Positions 42,330 through 50,932 of a stretch of 64,000 bases of DNA are shown in pieces; position 1 is the stretch's first letter; every line of letters starts with the position of its first letter. The stretch lies in the NCBI RefSeq assembly GCF_002355335.1, contig NZ_AP014946.1, forward strand, positions 1,751,501-1,815,500, written 5' to 3'. Below the pieces are notes generated by a model, which saw only the letters and a program-made list of their open reading frames with translations, made no database searches and was not told the DNA's origin. The stretch is from Variibacter gotjawalensis. Lineage in GTDB: Bacteria; Pseudomonadota; Alphaproteobacteria; Rhizobiales; Xanthobacteraceae. The translations under genes were made by a program, and so were the position numbers.

Positions 42330-43082
42330 TTACTTCTTGTCGGCCGGCTTTTTCTCGGCCGGCTTCTTGTCGCCGCCGGCGGCAGGAGCTGCAGCCTTCT
42401 TGTCTCCACCCGCAGCACCAGCAGCCGGAGCAGCGCCCGCAGCCGGAGCAGCAGCAGCGTCCGCCGGGCCAGCCGCAGCAGCGGCGGCAGCAGCGCGCTG
42501 CTCTTCGATGACGCCGGACGGCGGCACGATGGTGACGAGCGTTGCGTCGCCGGCGAGCAGCGGACGAACGTTGTCCGGCAGTTTGATTTCGCTGAGATGC
42601 ACCGAGTCCGTGATGTCGAGGTTCGACAGGTCGACTTCGATCGCTTCCGGGATCGCGTCGGCCGGGCAGCGCACGTCAATCGAGTGCGTCACGATGTTGA
42701 CGGCACCACCGCGCTTCACGCCCGGAGAAACTTCGGCGTTGCGCACGTGAACCGGGATGCTGACGCGAATCTGCGCGCCTTCACCGAGACGCTGGAAGTC
42801 GACGTGGATCGGGAAATCCTTGACCGGGTCGAGCTGGTAGTCGCGCGGAATGACGCGATGCTTCTTGCCGTCGATGTCGAGGTCGTAAATCGTGGTCAGG
42901 AAGTGACCGGCGAAAATGCGCGACGTCAGCTCTTTGTAGTCGAGCGCAACGTTGAGCGGCTCTTTGTCGTCGCCGTAGATGGTGCCCGGTACCTGACCGG
43001 CGCGGCGCACTTCACGGGCGCCGCCTTTGCCGGCGCGCGCACGCGTGCTGGCTTTCATTTCTTTTACGTTCGCCTTAGCCAT
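42330..43082 (-). CDS. rplY: 50S ribosomal protein L25/general stress protein Ctc
   Basis: A 250-residue long-form L25. The N-terminal 5S rRNA-binding domain has RAGQVPGTIYGDDKEP and LTSRIFAGHFLTTIYDLD, and the C-terminal TL5 domain has PVHVRNAEVSPGVKRGGAVN and LPDNVRPLLAGDATLVTI. A low-complexity tail of about 60 residues, rich in Ala and later Lys/Pro (AAAAPAAGAAPAAG, KKPAEKKPADKK), follows. I start at ATG 43082 (MAKANVKEMK); the extended frame to 43208 is not conserved. Confidence 0.95.
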   Translation of the reverse strand: MAKANVKEMKASTRARAGKGGAREVRRAGQVPGTIYGDDKEPLNVALDYKELTSRIFAGHFLTTIYDLDIDGKKHRVIPRDYQLDPVKDFPIHVDFQRLGEGAQIRVSIPVHVRNAEVSPGVKRGGAVNIVTHSIDVRCPADAIPEAIEVDLSNLDITDSVHLSEIKLPDNVRPLLAGDATLVTIVPPSGVIEEQRAAAAAAAAGPADAAAAPAAGAAPAAGAAGGDKKAAAPAAGGDKKPAEKKPADKK

Positions 43083-43423
43083 CGTCAAATCCTCAAGTTC
43101 CGGCGCTGGCGAAAAACGCCGCGCTAGGTCGCTGTCCGCAAAATCCCGAAATGCCTCGAAGGAGGCGCCGGAGGCGCCATCAGCGTCACGCCTCAATGAG
43201 GCGGCCACCGTTCTTCAGCACGCGGGGCGGCTTATAGCGGCGCAAGCGCGGATTGACAAGGAAATGAGGGGGTAAAATCCACCTAAAGCGGTACCCCGGC
43301 TCTCAGTCGTCATGGCCCGGCTTGCCCGGGCCATCCACGACTTATTTCGTGGCAGCCGCCGTTGAAACGTGGATGGCCCGCCTAAAGCGGGCCATGACGG
43401 AGTTCTGTCGTTGATTCAGTACC
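43083..43423. other. rplY/ubiK intergenic region containing a family C repeat
   Basis: A 341-base gap without a convincing gene. The part next to rplY (43083-43260) should hold its promoter and 5' leader. The rest is mainly the repeat at 43309-43398. Confidence 0.5.
43309..43398. repeat. Family C dispersed repeat, copy 2
   Basis: Bounded by GTCATGGCCCGG and GCGGGCCATGAC, with inner GGGCCATCCACGACTT and ACGTGGATGGCCCGCC. Same family as 25635-25743. Confidence 0.83.
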
Positions 43424-43675
43424 TTAGCCGCCGAGTTTCGCCTCAAGCGCCACAATCCGCGCCTTCAACGCATCGTTTTCCTCGCGGGCAAGGCGCGCCA
43501 TTTCCTTAAAGGCCTCGAATTCCTCGCGCTGGACCACGTCCATATTGCGCAGAACCCGCTCGGCCTGGGTCTTCACCACGGTCTCGACCTCGCGGCGCAC
43601 GCCGCTGGCGGCTCCGGCAGCGTCGTTCATCAGGCGCGCCATCTCGTCGAAGAGGCGGTTGCTGGTCTGGGTCAT
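43424..43675 (-). CDS. ubiK: UbiK family accessory factor (BMFP domain)
   Basis: An 83-residue helical, coiled-coil protein (formerly DUF526): RLFDEMARLMNDAAGAASGV at the N terminus, then QREEFEAFKEMARLAREEND and a terminal leucine-rich coil ALKARIVALEAKL. The family has membrane-fusogenic activity; E. coli UbiK helps assemble the ubiquinone-synthesis complex. It is divergent from lgt. Confidence 0.88.
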   Translation of the reverse strand: MTQTSNRLFDEMARLMNDAAGAASGVRREVETVVKTQAERVLRNMDVVQREEFEAFKEMARLAREENDALKARIVALEAKLGG

Positions 43676-43788
43676 GGCTTATCCCTCATGGTGCCGGAAC
43701 AACGGCGCGATCCCAAAATAGGTGCTTCGGCCGCCGACACAACGGGTGTGCTTGACTTAACGTGAACGCGCGACCATCCAGGGCGCAG

Positions 43789-44628
43789 ATGCCGCCGCTC
43801 CTCATTTCGTTTCCCGAGATCGATCCGGTCCTGATTCAGCTCGGACCGCTGGCGATCCGCTGGTACGCGCTCGCTTATATCGCCGGCATTATGATTGGCT
43901 GGTGGTATGCGAAGCGCATCATCCGCTGGCCGCGCGCATGGGCCGGTGCTCCGCCGCCGCTGACGTCGCTCGACTTCGACGATTTCATCCTGTGGGTGAC
44001 CTTCGGCATCATCCTCGGCGGCCGCATCGGCTACGTTTTCTTCTATGACCCGGCGCATTTCGCCGCCAACCCGATGGCGGCGTTCAAACTGTGGGAAGGC
44101 GGCATGTCCTTTCACGGCGGCTATCTCGGCTGCGTCGCTGCCGTTGTCGGTTTCTCGCTCTGGCGCAATCTGCCGATGCTCACGCTCGGCGACATCACCT
44201 GCGCGGTCGGGCCGATCGGTCTGTTCTTCGGCCGCATCGCGAACTTCATCAACGGCGAATTGTGGGGCCGTCCGACCGACGTCGCGTGGGCGATGATCTT
44301 CCCGCATGCCGGGCCGCTGCCGCGTCACCCGAGCCAGCTTTACGAAGCCGCGCTCGAAGGCGCGCTGCTCTTCGTCGTGCTGTTTCTTTGCGTGCGCGCC
44401 GGCGCGCTGCGCCGTCCGGGCTTGATCCTCGGTCTCTTCACGATGGGCTACGCGGTGACGCGCAGCTTCTGCGAGCTCTTCCGCGAACCGGATGCGCAGA
44501 TCGGGTACCTCTGGGGCGGCATGACGCGCGGCATGCAATTGTCGTTCGCGATGTTCGCGATCGGTGTCGTCTTCACGCTCATTGCGCTGTTGCGCAAACC
44601 GCCGCTGAACGCGGCGGCAAAATCATGA
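43789..44628 (+). CDS. lgt: Prolipoprotein diacylglyceryl transferase Lgt
   Basis: A 279-residue inner-membrane enzyme that adds diacylglycerol to the lipobox Cys of prolipoproteins. Seven helices are visible. The signature is [22 protein letters not shown] (about residues 145-166), with [22 protein letters not shown] (catalytic His region) and [14 protein letters not shown] prefer the ATG at 43789; a GTG at 43762 would add nine residues. It overlaps the next gene (ATGA). Confidence 0.95.
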   Translation: MPPLLISFPEIDPVLIQLGPLAIRWYALAYIAGIMIGWWYAKRIIRWPRAWAGAPPPLTSLDFDDFILWVTFGIILGGRIGYVFFYDPAHFAANPMAAFKLWEGGMSFHGGYLGCVAAVVGFSLWRNLPMLTLGDITCAVGPIGLFFGRIANFINGELWGRPTDVAWAMIFPHAGPLPRHPSQLYEAALEGALLFVVLFLCVRAGALRRPGLILGLFTMGYAVTRSFCELFREPDAQIGYLWGGMTRGMQLSFAMFAIGVVFTLIALLRKPPLNAAAKS

Positions 44629-45725
44629 GCGCCGCCCGCGATGCCTTGCGCCATATGATCGAAGCCGATGGTCCGCTCACAATCGCGGACTATATGGCGT
44701 TCTGTCTCACCGATCCGCAGCACGGCTACTATATGCGGCGCGATCCGTTCGGCCAGAAGGGTGATTTCACCACCGCGCCGGAAATCAGCCAGATGTTCGG
44801 CGAGCTCGTTGGACTCTGGGCCGCAAGCGTTTGGCTCGAAAGCGGCAGCACGCAGCCGCTCTGCATCGCTGAGCTGGGCCCCGGCCGCGGCACGCTGATG
44901 GCGGACGCGCTGCGCGCGATCGCGCAGGTACCGGTGCTCAACACGGTGCCGCCATCTGTGCATCTCGTCGAGGCGAGCCCGTTTCTGCGCAAGCATCAAG
45001 GCAAGTCGCTCGCGAAAACGTCCGCCGAGATCCATTGGCACGACGACATCGCCTCGCTGCCCGACACGCCGATGATCGTCATCGCGAACGAATTCTTCGA
45101 CGCGCTGCCGATCCGCCAAGCCATGAAAGTCGAGAGCGGCTGGCACGAGCGCTGCGTCGGCCTCGACGACAAGGGCGAGTTGATTTTCGGGCTCGCGCCG
45201 CATGCTCTCAACATGGCGCTTCCGCCTTGGCTCGAACTCTCCGAACTCGGCGACACGTTCGAGTGGCGCGACCGCCGCGCCATCGAAGAGATCGCGCAGC
45301 TCATCGCATCGCGCGGCGGTGCGATGCTCGCGATCGACTACGGCCATCGCCGCTCCGGCTACGGCGATACGCTGCAAGCGGTGCAGAAACACACCTTCGT
45401 CAATGCGCTCGCTTCGCCGGGCGATGCCGACATCACGGCGCATGTCGACTTCGAGGCACTCGCCCGTGCCGCGGTGCGCAAGGGCGCGTCCGTCTTCGGC
45501 GCGATCGAGCAGGGCACCTTTCTCGAACGCCTCGGCATCACGCAGCGCGCCGAGCGTCTTCAAAAAACGGCGCCGAAATCCGCCGCCGCGGTTGCGGCAG
45601 CGTTGAGCCGCCTCACCGGTCGCGGCGAGGGCCAGATGGGCGGACTGTTCAAGGTGATGGCGCTGGCCGGTCCCACCGCAGTTGCGCTACCAGGGTTCGA
45701 GCCTGCGGATCGATTCGAAGGATGA
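44625..45725 (+). CDS. SAM-dependent methyltransferase, MidA/NDUFAF7 family
   Basis: A 366-residue protein matching the family of mitochondrial NDUFAF7, which dimethylates an arginine of a complex I subunit. Typical segments are [43 protein letters not shown], the SAM motif [32 protein letters not shown] and [18 protein letters not shown]. Complex I methylation is inferred from the family. Coupled at both ends to lgt and pgeF by ATGA overlaps. Confidence 0.92.
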   Translation: MSAARDALRHMIEADGPLTIADYMAFCLTDPQHGYYMRRDPFGQKGDFTTAPEISQMFGELVGLWAASVWLESGSTQPLCIAELGPGRGTLMADALRAIAQVPVLNTVPPSVHLVEASPFLRKHQGKSLAKTSAEIHWHDDIASLPDTPMIVIANEFFDALPIRQAMKVESGWHERCVGLDDKGELIFGLAPHALNMALPPWLELSELGDTFEWRDRRAIEEIAQLIASRGGAMLAIDYGHRRSGYGDTLQAVQKHTFVNALASPGDADITAHVDFEALARAAVRKGASVFGAIEQGTFLERLGITQRAERLQKTAPKSAAAVAAALSRLTGRGEGQMGGLFKVMALAGPTAVALPGFEPADRFEG

Positions 45726-46492
45726 CCATGCAGACCGTCAAAGCCTCGTCGCTCGATGCCTTGCCGAATATCCGCCACGCCTTCTTCACGCGCGACGGCG
45801 GCGTCTCGACCGGTCTTTACCAGAGCCTCAATGCGGGTCTCGGCTCGCAGGACGATCTCGCTCAGGTCCTTGAAAATCGCCGGCGGATGGCGGCCGAGCT
45901 CGGCGTCGCGCCGGAGAATTTCGTCAGCTGCTACCAAATCCATTCGCCGGACGTGATCGTCGTCGACGAGCCCTGGACGCGCGAGAGCGCGCCGAAAGCC
46001 GATGCGCTCGTCACCAAGCGTCCGGGCATCGCCATCGGCGTTGCAACTGCAGATTGTGGCCCGATCCTCTTCGCCGATAGCGAAGCCGGCGTCGTCGGCG
46101 CCGCTCATTCGGGCTGGAAAGGCGCTGTCACGGGCGTTGCCGAGGCGACACTTGCCGCGATGGAGAAGCTCGGCGCCGACCGCGCCCGTATCCGCGTCGC
46201 CCTCGGCCCGATGATTCGCCAGCCGAACTATGAGGTCGGCCCAGAATTCGTCACCCGCCTCGGCGACGAGGGCCCGCCGTTCCTCAGGCCCTCGGCACGC
46301 GACGGCCACATGATGTTCGACCTGCCGGGCTATATCCGCATGCGCCTCAAGCGGGCGGGCATCGCGCAGGTCGAAGACACCGGCCTCTGCACTTACGCCG
46401 AGCCGGAGCGTTTCTTCAGCTACCGCCGCTCGACCCATCGGCAGGAGCCCGACTACGGCCGCCACATCAACGCCATCGCGCTCGCGGGCTGA
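45722..46492 (+). CDS. pgeF: Peptidoglycan editing factor PgeF (YfiH/laccase domain)
   Basis: A 256-residue copper/zinc-binding protein. The family pattern is HAFFTRDGGVSTGLYQSLN, then CYQIHSPDVIVVDEP, VATADCGPILFAD, GAAHSGWKGAVTG (His) and LCTYAEPERFFSYRRS. YfiH/PgeF removes wrongly incorporated L-Ser-containing muropeptide precursors; earlier names are polyphenol oxidase or laccase-domain protein. The start at 45722 overlaps the upstream stop. Confidence 0.94.
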   Translation: MTMQTVKASSLDALPNIRHAFFTRDGGVSTGLYQSLNAGLGSQDDLAQVLENRRRMAAELGVAPENFVSCYQIHSPDVIVVDEPWTRESAPKADALVTKRPGIAIGVATADCGPILFADSEAGVVGAAHSGWKGAVTGVAEATLAAMEKLGADRARIRVALGPMIRQPNYEVGPEFVTRLGDEGPPFLRPSARDGHMMFDLPGYIRMRLKRAGIAQVEDTGLCTYAEPERFFSYRRSTHRQEPDYGRHINAIALAG

Positions 46493-46671
46493 GCCGGAAG
46501 CGAGCCAAAAAGACACAGCCAGGCGCGCATTAATCCAGCCTGAAATTCCTTCTGTAGAACCGTTCTGGCGTTGTTGCTCGGGGCCGATCGGCTTGATAAA
46601 CCCCCGCCGTCGGTCAAGTAGAACGCCGTTGCGGGCCGAGGCGCGCCGGAACGTGCAGTTTGGAGAATAAA

Positions 46672-47625
46672 ATGTCAGCCAAGAATGGCGCCATCAAGCT
46701 CGTGGCTGGCAACTCGAACCGGGCTCTGTCCGAAGCGATCGCGGCCTATCTCGCGGTGCCGCTGACCCAGGCGACTGTCCGCCGCTTCGCCGACATGGAA
46801 ATCTTCGTCGAGATCCAAGAAAACGTCCGCGGTTCGGACGTTTTCATTCTGCAGTCGACATCGTTCCCCGCCAACGACCACTTGATGGAATTGCTCATCA
46901 TCACGGATGCGCTGCGCCGCGCTTCGGCCCGCCGCATCACGGCGGTGCTGCCGTATTTTGGCTACGCGCGTCAGGACCGCAAAGTCGGTGGACGCACGCC
47001 GATCTCCGCGAAGCTCGTCGCCAACCTCATCACGCATTCGGGTGTCGACCGCGTCATGACGGTCGATCTGCACGCCGCGCAGATTCAAGGCTTCTTCGAT
47101 ATCCCGACCGATAACCTGTACGCTTCGCCCGTGATGGTGCGTGACCTGAAGGAACGTTACGACCTCAAGCGCACGACCGTCGTGTCGCCGGACGTCGGCG
47201 GCGTCGTGCGCGCGCGTGGCTTCTCGAAGCGTATCGATGCGCCGCTCGCCATCATCGACAAACGCCGCGAACGCGCCGGCGAATCCGAAGTCATGAACGT
47301 CATCGGTGACGTCGAAGGCCGCGACTGCGTCCTCATCGACGACATCGTCGACTCGGGCGGCACGCTGGTGAATGCTGCCGATGCGTTGCTGAAAAACGGC
47401 GCATTGTCTGTTTCGGCTTACATCACGCACGGCGTGCTCTCTGGCGGTGCGGTCGCGCGCGTCACCGCGTCGAAGCTGAAAGAACTCGTCATCACGGATT
47501 CGATCCAGCCGACCGAAGCCGTGCGCGTTGCGCGCAACATCCGCGTGCTCTCGATCGCGACGCTGATGGGGCAGGCGATCGGCCGCACCGCGTCCGAAGA
47601 GTCGGTGTCAAGCCTGTTTGACTAA
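46672..47625 (+). CDS. prs: Ribose-phosphate pyrophosphokinase
   Basis: A 317-residue enzyme that makes PRPP. Visible features are [36 protein letters not shown], the catalytic loop [34 protein letters not shown], and the PRPP-binding loop [18 protein letters not shown]. The start is ATG 46672 with GGAGAATAA. A perfect hairpin follows the stop. Confidence 0.97.
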   Translation: MSAKNGAIKLVAGNSNRALSEAIAAYLAVPLTQATVRRFADMEIFVEIQENVRGSDVFILQSTSFPANDHLMELLIITDALRRASARRITAVLPYFGYARQDRKVGGRTPISAKLVANLITHSGVDRVMTVDLHAAQIQGFFDIPTDNLYASPVMVRDLKERYDLKRTTVVSPDVGGVVRARGFSKRIDAPLAIIDKRRERAGESEVMNVIGDVEGRDCVLIDDIVDSGGTLVNAADALLKNGALSVSAYITHGVLSGGAVARVTASKLKELVITDSIQPTEAVRVARNIRVLSIATLMGQAIGRTASEESVSSLFD

Positions 47626-47633
47626 GATCTTCA

Positions 47634-47666
47634 GCGTCATGGCCCGCATGAAGCGGGCCATGACGC
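47634..47666. repeat. Family C minimal copy, perfect 14-bp hairpin after prs
   Basis: GCGTCATGGCCCGC (47634-47647) and GCGGGCCATGACGC (47653-47666) pair perfectly around ATGAA. This is a short version of the family C repeat and could also end prs transcription, although no T run follows on the plus strand. Confidence 0.85.
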
Positions 47667-47805
47667 TGAGATGTTCGTCTCTTTGATATTGCATAGCTGA
47701 CATATCGACTGACCTAACAATCGTTAGATTGCGGATAGCCGCGAAAGTCGGCTAGCGTTCCTTCGAAGCCCTCGGAACCAACAGAGGGCGCTGGAGGAAT
47801 ACGAG

Positions 47806-49053
47806 ATGAAGCTCCCCGTCGTCCGTTTGTTGATGGCGTCCGCCGCGTTGCTCGCGTTGACGCCCGCCGCTCAAGCACAAGACGCACAAGGCATTTCGCG
47901 CGAACGTCTCGCCCGCATCGCCCCTGTGATGAAGCAGGAAGTCGAGAAGGGCACATTCCCAGGTGCCATCACGCTGATCGCGCGCAACGGCAAGGTCGTG
48001 CATGTCGAGACGCACGGTTTCCAGGATGCCGCGAAGACGAAACCGATGAAGCGCGACACCATCTTCCGCATGGCGTCGATGACGAAGCCGATGACGACGG
48101 CCGCCGCGATGATGCTGGTCGAGCAGGGCGTCTTCAAGATCGAAGATCCAATCTCGAACCTGCTGCCCGAACTCAAAGACCTGAAAGTCGAGACGAAGAA
48201 AGCCGACGGCTCGACCGAGGACGTGACGGCGCGCCCGATCACGATCCAGGATCTGATGCGTCACACGTCGGGGCTTTTCTACGCGGCGCCGCCGCCGTCC
48301 GAGCGTCTCGCCAAAGCCTACAACGACGCCAACATCGAAGCGCGCCAGGAAGACATCGCGGCCGACGAAATGCTCAAGCGTCTCGGCGGCATTCCGCTCG
48401 CGCATCAACCGGGCACGAACTTCCATTACTCGATCTCGACCGACATCCTCGGTTTGCTGCTCGAGCGAGCGACGAAGAAGCCGCTCTCGCAAGTGCTCGA
48501 CGAGATGCTGATCAAGCCGCTCGGCATGAAAGACACTGCGTTCTGGGTGCCGGCCGAGAAGAAGGCGCGCCTCGCCGAAGTCACCGACGGCGATCCCGCG
48601 AAGCCCGGCTCACTGCGTTACTGCCTCGACGAAGCGACGATCAAGAAGAGCTACTTCAAGGGCGGCGCCGGTCTCTGCTCGACGATCGACGACTACTACA
48701 AATTCGCGCAGATGGTTGCGAATGGCGGCGAGTTCGGCGGCAAGCGCTATCTCTCGAAGAAGACCGTCGAGTTCATGCTCAGCGATCATCTGATCGGCAT
48801 GGGCGGCTCGACCTCCGCGTCGACCGGCCCGGGCTACGGCTTCGGCCTCGGCTTCGCGGTGCGCCGTCAGGACGGCTTCGGCTGGACCGCAGGCTCGACC
48901 GGCGATGCGATGTGGGCCGGCGCTTTCGGCACGATGTTCACCATCGATCCGCGTGAGAAGATCGTTGCGATCCAACTCTCGCAGGGCGCGACGACGCGCA
49001 TCCGCAGCCGCATGCTGTTCAAGAATCTCGTCTACGGCGCGATCGTGAAGTAG
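47806..49053 (+). CDS. Secreted serine hydrolase (beta-lactamase/EstB family)
   Basis: A 415-residue protein with a signal peptide (LLMASAALLALTPAAQAQ). The active-site SxxK motif is ASMTKPMTTAA (about residues 88-98), the tyrosine motif is YSISTDILG (about 206), and the third motif region is GWTAGSTGDAMWAGAFG. It belongs to class C beta-lactamase-like hydrolases, which include esterases and peptidases (EstB, EF0543-like, AmpH). The substrate is unknown, and a true beta-lactamase role is not implied. Confidence 0.9.
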   Translation: MKLPVVRLLMASAALLALTPAAQAQDAQGISRERLARIAPVMKQEVEKGTFPGAITLIARNGKVVHVETHGFQDAAKTKPMKRDTIFRMASMTKPMTTAAAMMLVEQGVFKIEDPISNLLPELKDLKVETKKADGSTEDVTARPITIQDLMRHTSGLFYAAPPPSERLAKAYNDANIEARQEDIAADEMLKRLGGIPLAHQPGTNFHYSISTDILGLLLERATKKPLSQVLDEMLIKPLGMKDTAFWVPAEKKARLAEVTDGDPAKPGSLRYCLDEATIKKSYFKGGAGLCSTIDDYYKFAQMVANGGEFGGKRYLSKKTVEFMLSDHLIGMGGSTSASTGPGYGFGLGFAVRRQDGFGWTAGSTGDAMWAGAFGTMFTIDPREKIVAIQLSQGATTRIRSRMLFKNLVYGAIVK

Positions 49054-49131
49054 GGCGCTGTCGCTGGCATCTTCGCCATAGCCCTGTCAGGGCCGTGACG
49101 ACAGAGAGTCGGTCGTGCGGCGTAACAGCAC

Positions 49132-49242
49132 GTAGCCCGGATGAGCGTCGCGCATCGCGCGCGCGCGACATCCGGGTCCTGCATCGACGTCGAGCGCCGC
49201 TCCCGGATATCGCTTCGGCTATGCCTCGCTCATCCGGCCTAC
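49132..49242. repeat. Family A dispersed palindromic repeat, copy 3
   Basis: Bounded by GTAGCCCGGATGAGCG and CGCTCATCCGGCCTAC, with inner ACATCCGGGT and CCCGGATATCGC. The core is almost identical to copy 1 at 18390-18490. Confidence 0.85.
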
Positions 49243-49269
49243 ACACTGTCGCCTCACCACCCACAGGTC

Positions 49270-49432
49270 GTCATCCCGGCCAAGCGATTAGCCCGAAGGG
49301 CTTATCGCGCGAGCCGGGACCCACGACTCCCTGCGGTGCGAGAAGGCGACGCGCGCCAAGGCAAACCGATCACAGGGATACGTGGGTCCCGGATAGCCTT
49401 GCTTGCTGTGCAAGCGCGGCTTCCGGGATGAC
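49270..49432. repeat. Family B dispersed repeat, copy 4
   Basis: Bounded by GTCATCCCGGCC and CTTCCGGGATGAC, with inner CGCGAGCCGGGACCCACG and ACAGGGATACGTGGGTCCCGG. Copy 5 at 49937-50104 is its closest relative, sharing CGCGCGAGCCGGGA and GATCACAGGG. Confidence 0.87.
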
Positions 49433-49471
49433 GCCGGAGGGTGCAGAATGGCAATTTCCAGAAAATATTCC

Positions 49472-49500
49472 TTGACATAAATTCCTATATCCCTCATATC
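49472..49500 (+). promoter_or_regulatory. Sigma-70-type promoter before the hairpin-rich region
   Basis: A perfect -35 TTGACA (49472-49477) is followed by a 17-base spacer and CATATC (49495-49500) as a weaker -10. The upstream segment is A/T-rich for this genome. It would start transcription near 49507. Confidence 0.55.
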
Positions 49501-49506
49501 AACCCC

Positions 49507-49870
49507 ACACCGGCGCGAGGGGATGTCTTCCGGAGACAGACCGTTAGGCAGCCGGTGGACGGCACCTGCGGCTGAGCTTGTGACTCAGTCCCGGGCGGTT
49601 GGGAGACATGGGCCGCCTGGCACTAAGACCAGGCGTCCGACGGTGGACCGGGCGGAAATCGGGACACTTTCGGGCTTTGGGCAATACCCACCGCAAGCGC
49701 GTCGGCGTTGCGTATGCCGCCGGTCGCGTGGAGAGCCGTGCGGAGCGCCGGTTGGCGTAGCGTCCCCCAAGGGACGCTGCCGTATCCGCGAGATACGGCT
49801 CGCATCGTTTCGCGCCCGCCGGCGCTCCGCTCCCCTCATCTTTTCGAGGAGAGCATCTCGCAAACCTCGG
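49507..49870 (+). ncRNA. Candidate structured noncoding RNA
   Basis: This is a run of inverted repeats downstream of a consensus -35. TGTCT/AGACA lies at 49524-49538, CAGCCG/CGGCTG at 49549-49574, and CGCCTGG/CCAGGCG (eight-base loop) at 49614-49635. GTCC/GGAC lies at 49635-49648. Two perfect eight-base hairpins stand back to back: AGCGTCCC/GGGACGCT (49759-49778) and GCCGTATC/GATACGGC (49779-49799). The open frame over it (49523-49903) is Arg/Pro/Ser-rich and unlike a protein. I recall similar sequence in Bradyrhizobium genomes annotated as short hypothetical proteins. The boundaries are estimates. Confidence 0.45.
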
Positions 49871-49936
49871 GGCGTCATCGCTCGCGAGAATGCACCGGGC
49901 TGAGCAGATTGTTTCGACGCTTCGCCTTGCTCTCGG

Positions 49937-50104
49937 CTGTCATCCCGGCCAAGCGAGCGCGTCGCGTGAGCGACCGGTCGCGCGAGCCGGGATCCACGTT
50001 TCCCTGTCGATCGATGCGGCTCTCGGCGCCGAGGCATCAACGATCACAGGGCTACGTGGATCCCGGACAGCCGCGCCGCTCCGCGACACGGCTTCCGGGA
50101 TGAC
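49937..50104. repeat. Family B dispersed repeat, copy 5
   Basis: Bounded by GTCATCCCGGCC and CTTCCGGGATGAC, with inner GCGCGAGCCGGGATCCACG and ACGTGGATCCCGG. It closes the 1.3-kb non-coding stretch on the right. Confidence 0.87.
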
Positions 50105-50178
50105 GGCAGAGTGTGGGGCGTGTGGAGACAAAGGACAGCAGCGCATCCGACACGGCGTAAACGCTATTGCACAACATT

Positions 50179-50317
50179 GAGTCAAACGGTCGCACACTGA
50201 TGTGTGGACGACTCAACCACGTGAATTGCGCGAATGGCGCAAATCACGGCCAATGCAATGCAACGAGACTCTAGCGGTCGGACTCGAACTCGCTATAGTC
50301 GAATCACCGAGTGATTC
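50179..50317. promoter_or_regulatory. Cluster of six GANTC methylation sites before the YbjN gene
   Basis: GANTC sites lie at 50179-50183, 50210-50214, 50267-50271, 50281-50285, 50301-50305 and 50313-50317. The last two form a palindrome, GAATCAC-CGA-GTGATTC. About one site per 256 bases would be expected at even base composition. The coding start is 81 bases further on. This suggests CcrM-dependent control. Confidence 0.6.
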
Positions 50318-50397
50318 GGGCCACTTAGCGGGCCTGCTCACGGCGGAGCAGCGGTGAGGCCACCGTTGCTCCGTACCACCGCGCACGTGGAGGCGGC

Positions 50398-50898
50398 ATG
50401 TCTTTGGTGGACGTTACCGAGCAGCGGGAGTCGCATCCCGTTGACGTCGTCGAACACCTTGCGGCGATTAAGGACTGGGCGTTCGATCGCTCCGGCGCTG
50501 ACGAGATCTCGATCTCGATCGCGGGTCGCTGGACCGACTATCACCTCTCTTTCACCTGGATGGATGAGATCGAATCGCTGCATCTCGCATGCGCCTTCGA
50601 TTGCCGTGTGCCGGAGCGCCGACGCGCCGAAGTGCTGGCGATGATCGCGCAGGTCAACGAGCAGCTCTGGATCGGTCACTTCGATCTCTGGAGCCGGGAC
50701 GGCGTGATCATGTTCCGCCACTCCATCATGCTGCCGGACGGCATCGAGCCGTCGCGCCGGCAATGCGAGCTTTCGATGGAAGCCGCGCTCGACGCATGCG
50801 AGCGTTACTACCAAGCCTTCCAGTTCGTCGTCTGGGCCGGCAAGTCGGCGCGCGAGGCGATCGACTCCGCGATGTTCGAGACGGCCGGCGAGGCTTGA
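50398..50898 (+). CDS. YbjN domain-containing protein
   Basis: A 166-residue soluble protein of the YbjN family (a type III secretion chaperone-like fold): DYHLSFTWMDEIESLHLACAF, RRAEVLAMIAQVNEQLWIGHFDLW, and RHSIMLPDG are typical. The role in the cell is not settled; in other bacteria YbjN affects motility, stress tolerance and exopolysaccharide. It precedes proC by 34 bases and has an unusual GANTC cluster upstream. Confidence 0.88.
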   Translation: MSLVDVTEQRESHPVDVVEHLAAIKDWAFDRSGADEISISIAGRWTDYHLSFTWMDEIESLHLACAFDCRVPERRRAEVLAMIAQVNEQLWIGHFDLWSRDGVIMFRHSIMLPDGIEPSRRQCELSMEAALDACERYYQAFQFVVWAGKSAREAIDSAMFETAGEA

Positions 50899-50932
50899 AG
50901 CTTCGCCGCTGCCCCGTGCTATGCTGCGCGGC

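Noticed and set aside
49523-49903. 126-codon open frame over the candidate RNA
   Set aside because: Arg/Pro/Ser-rich without secondary-structure logic, and the DNA is dominated by hairpins. I treat it as non-coding.
49132-50104. CRISPR array or insertion sequence in the repeat-rich region
   Set aside because: Repeats are long, few, palindromic and irregularly spaced, with no cas or transposase genes and no regular spacers.
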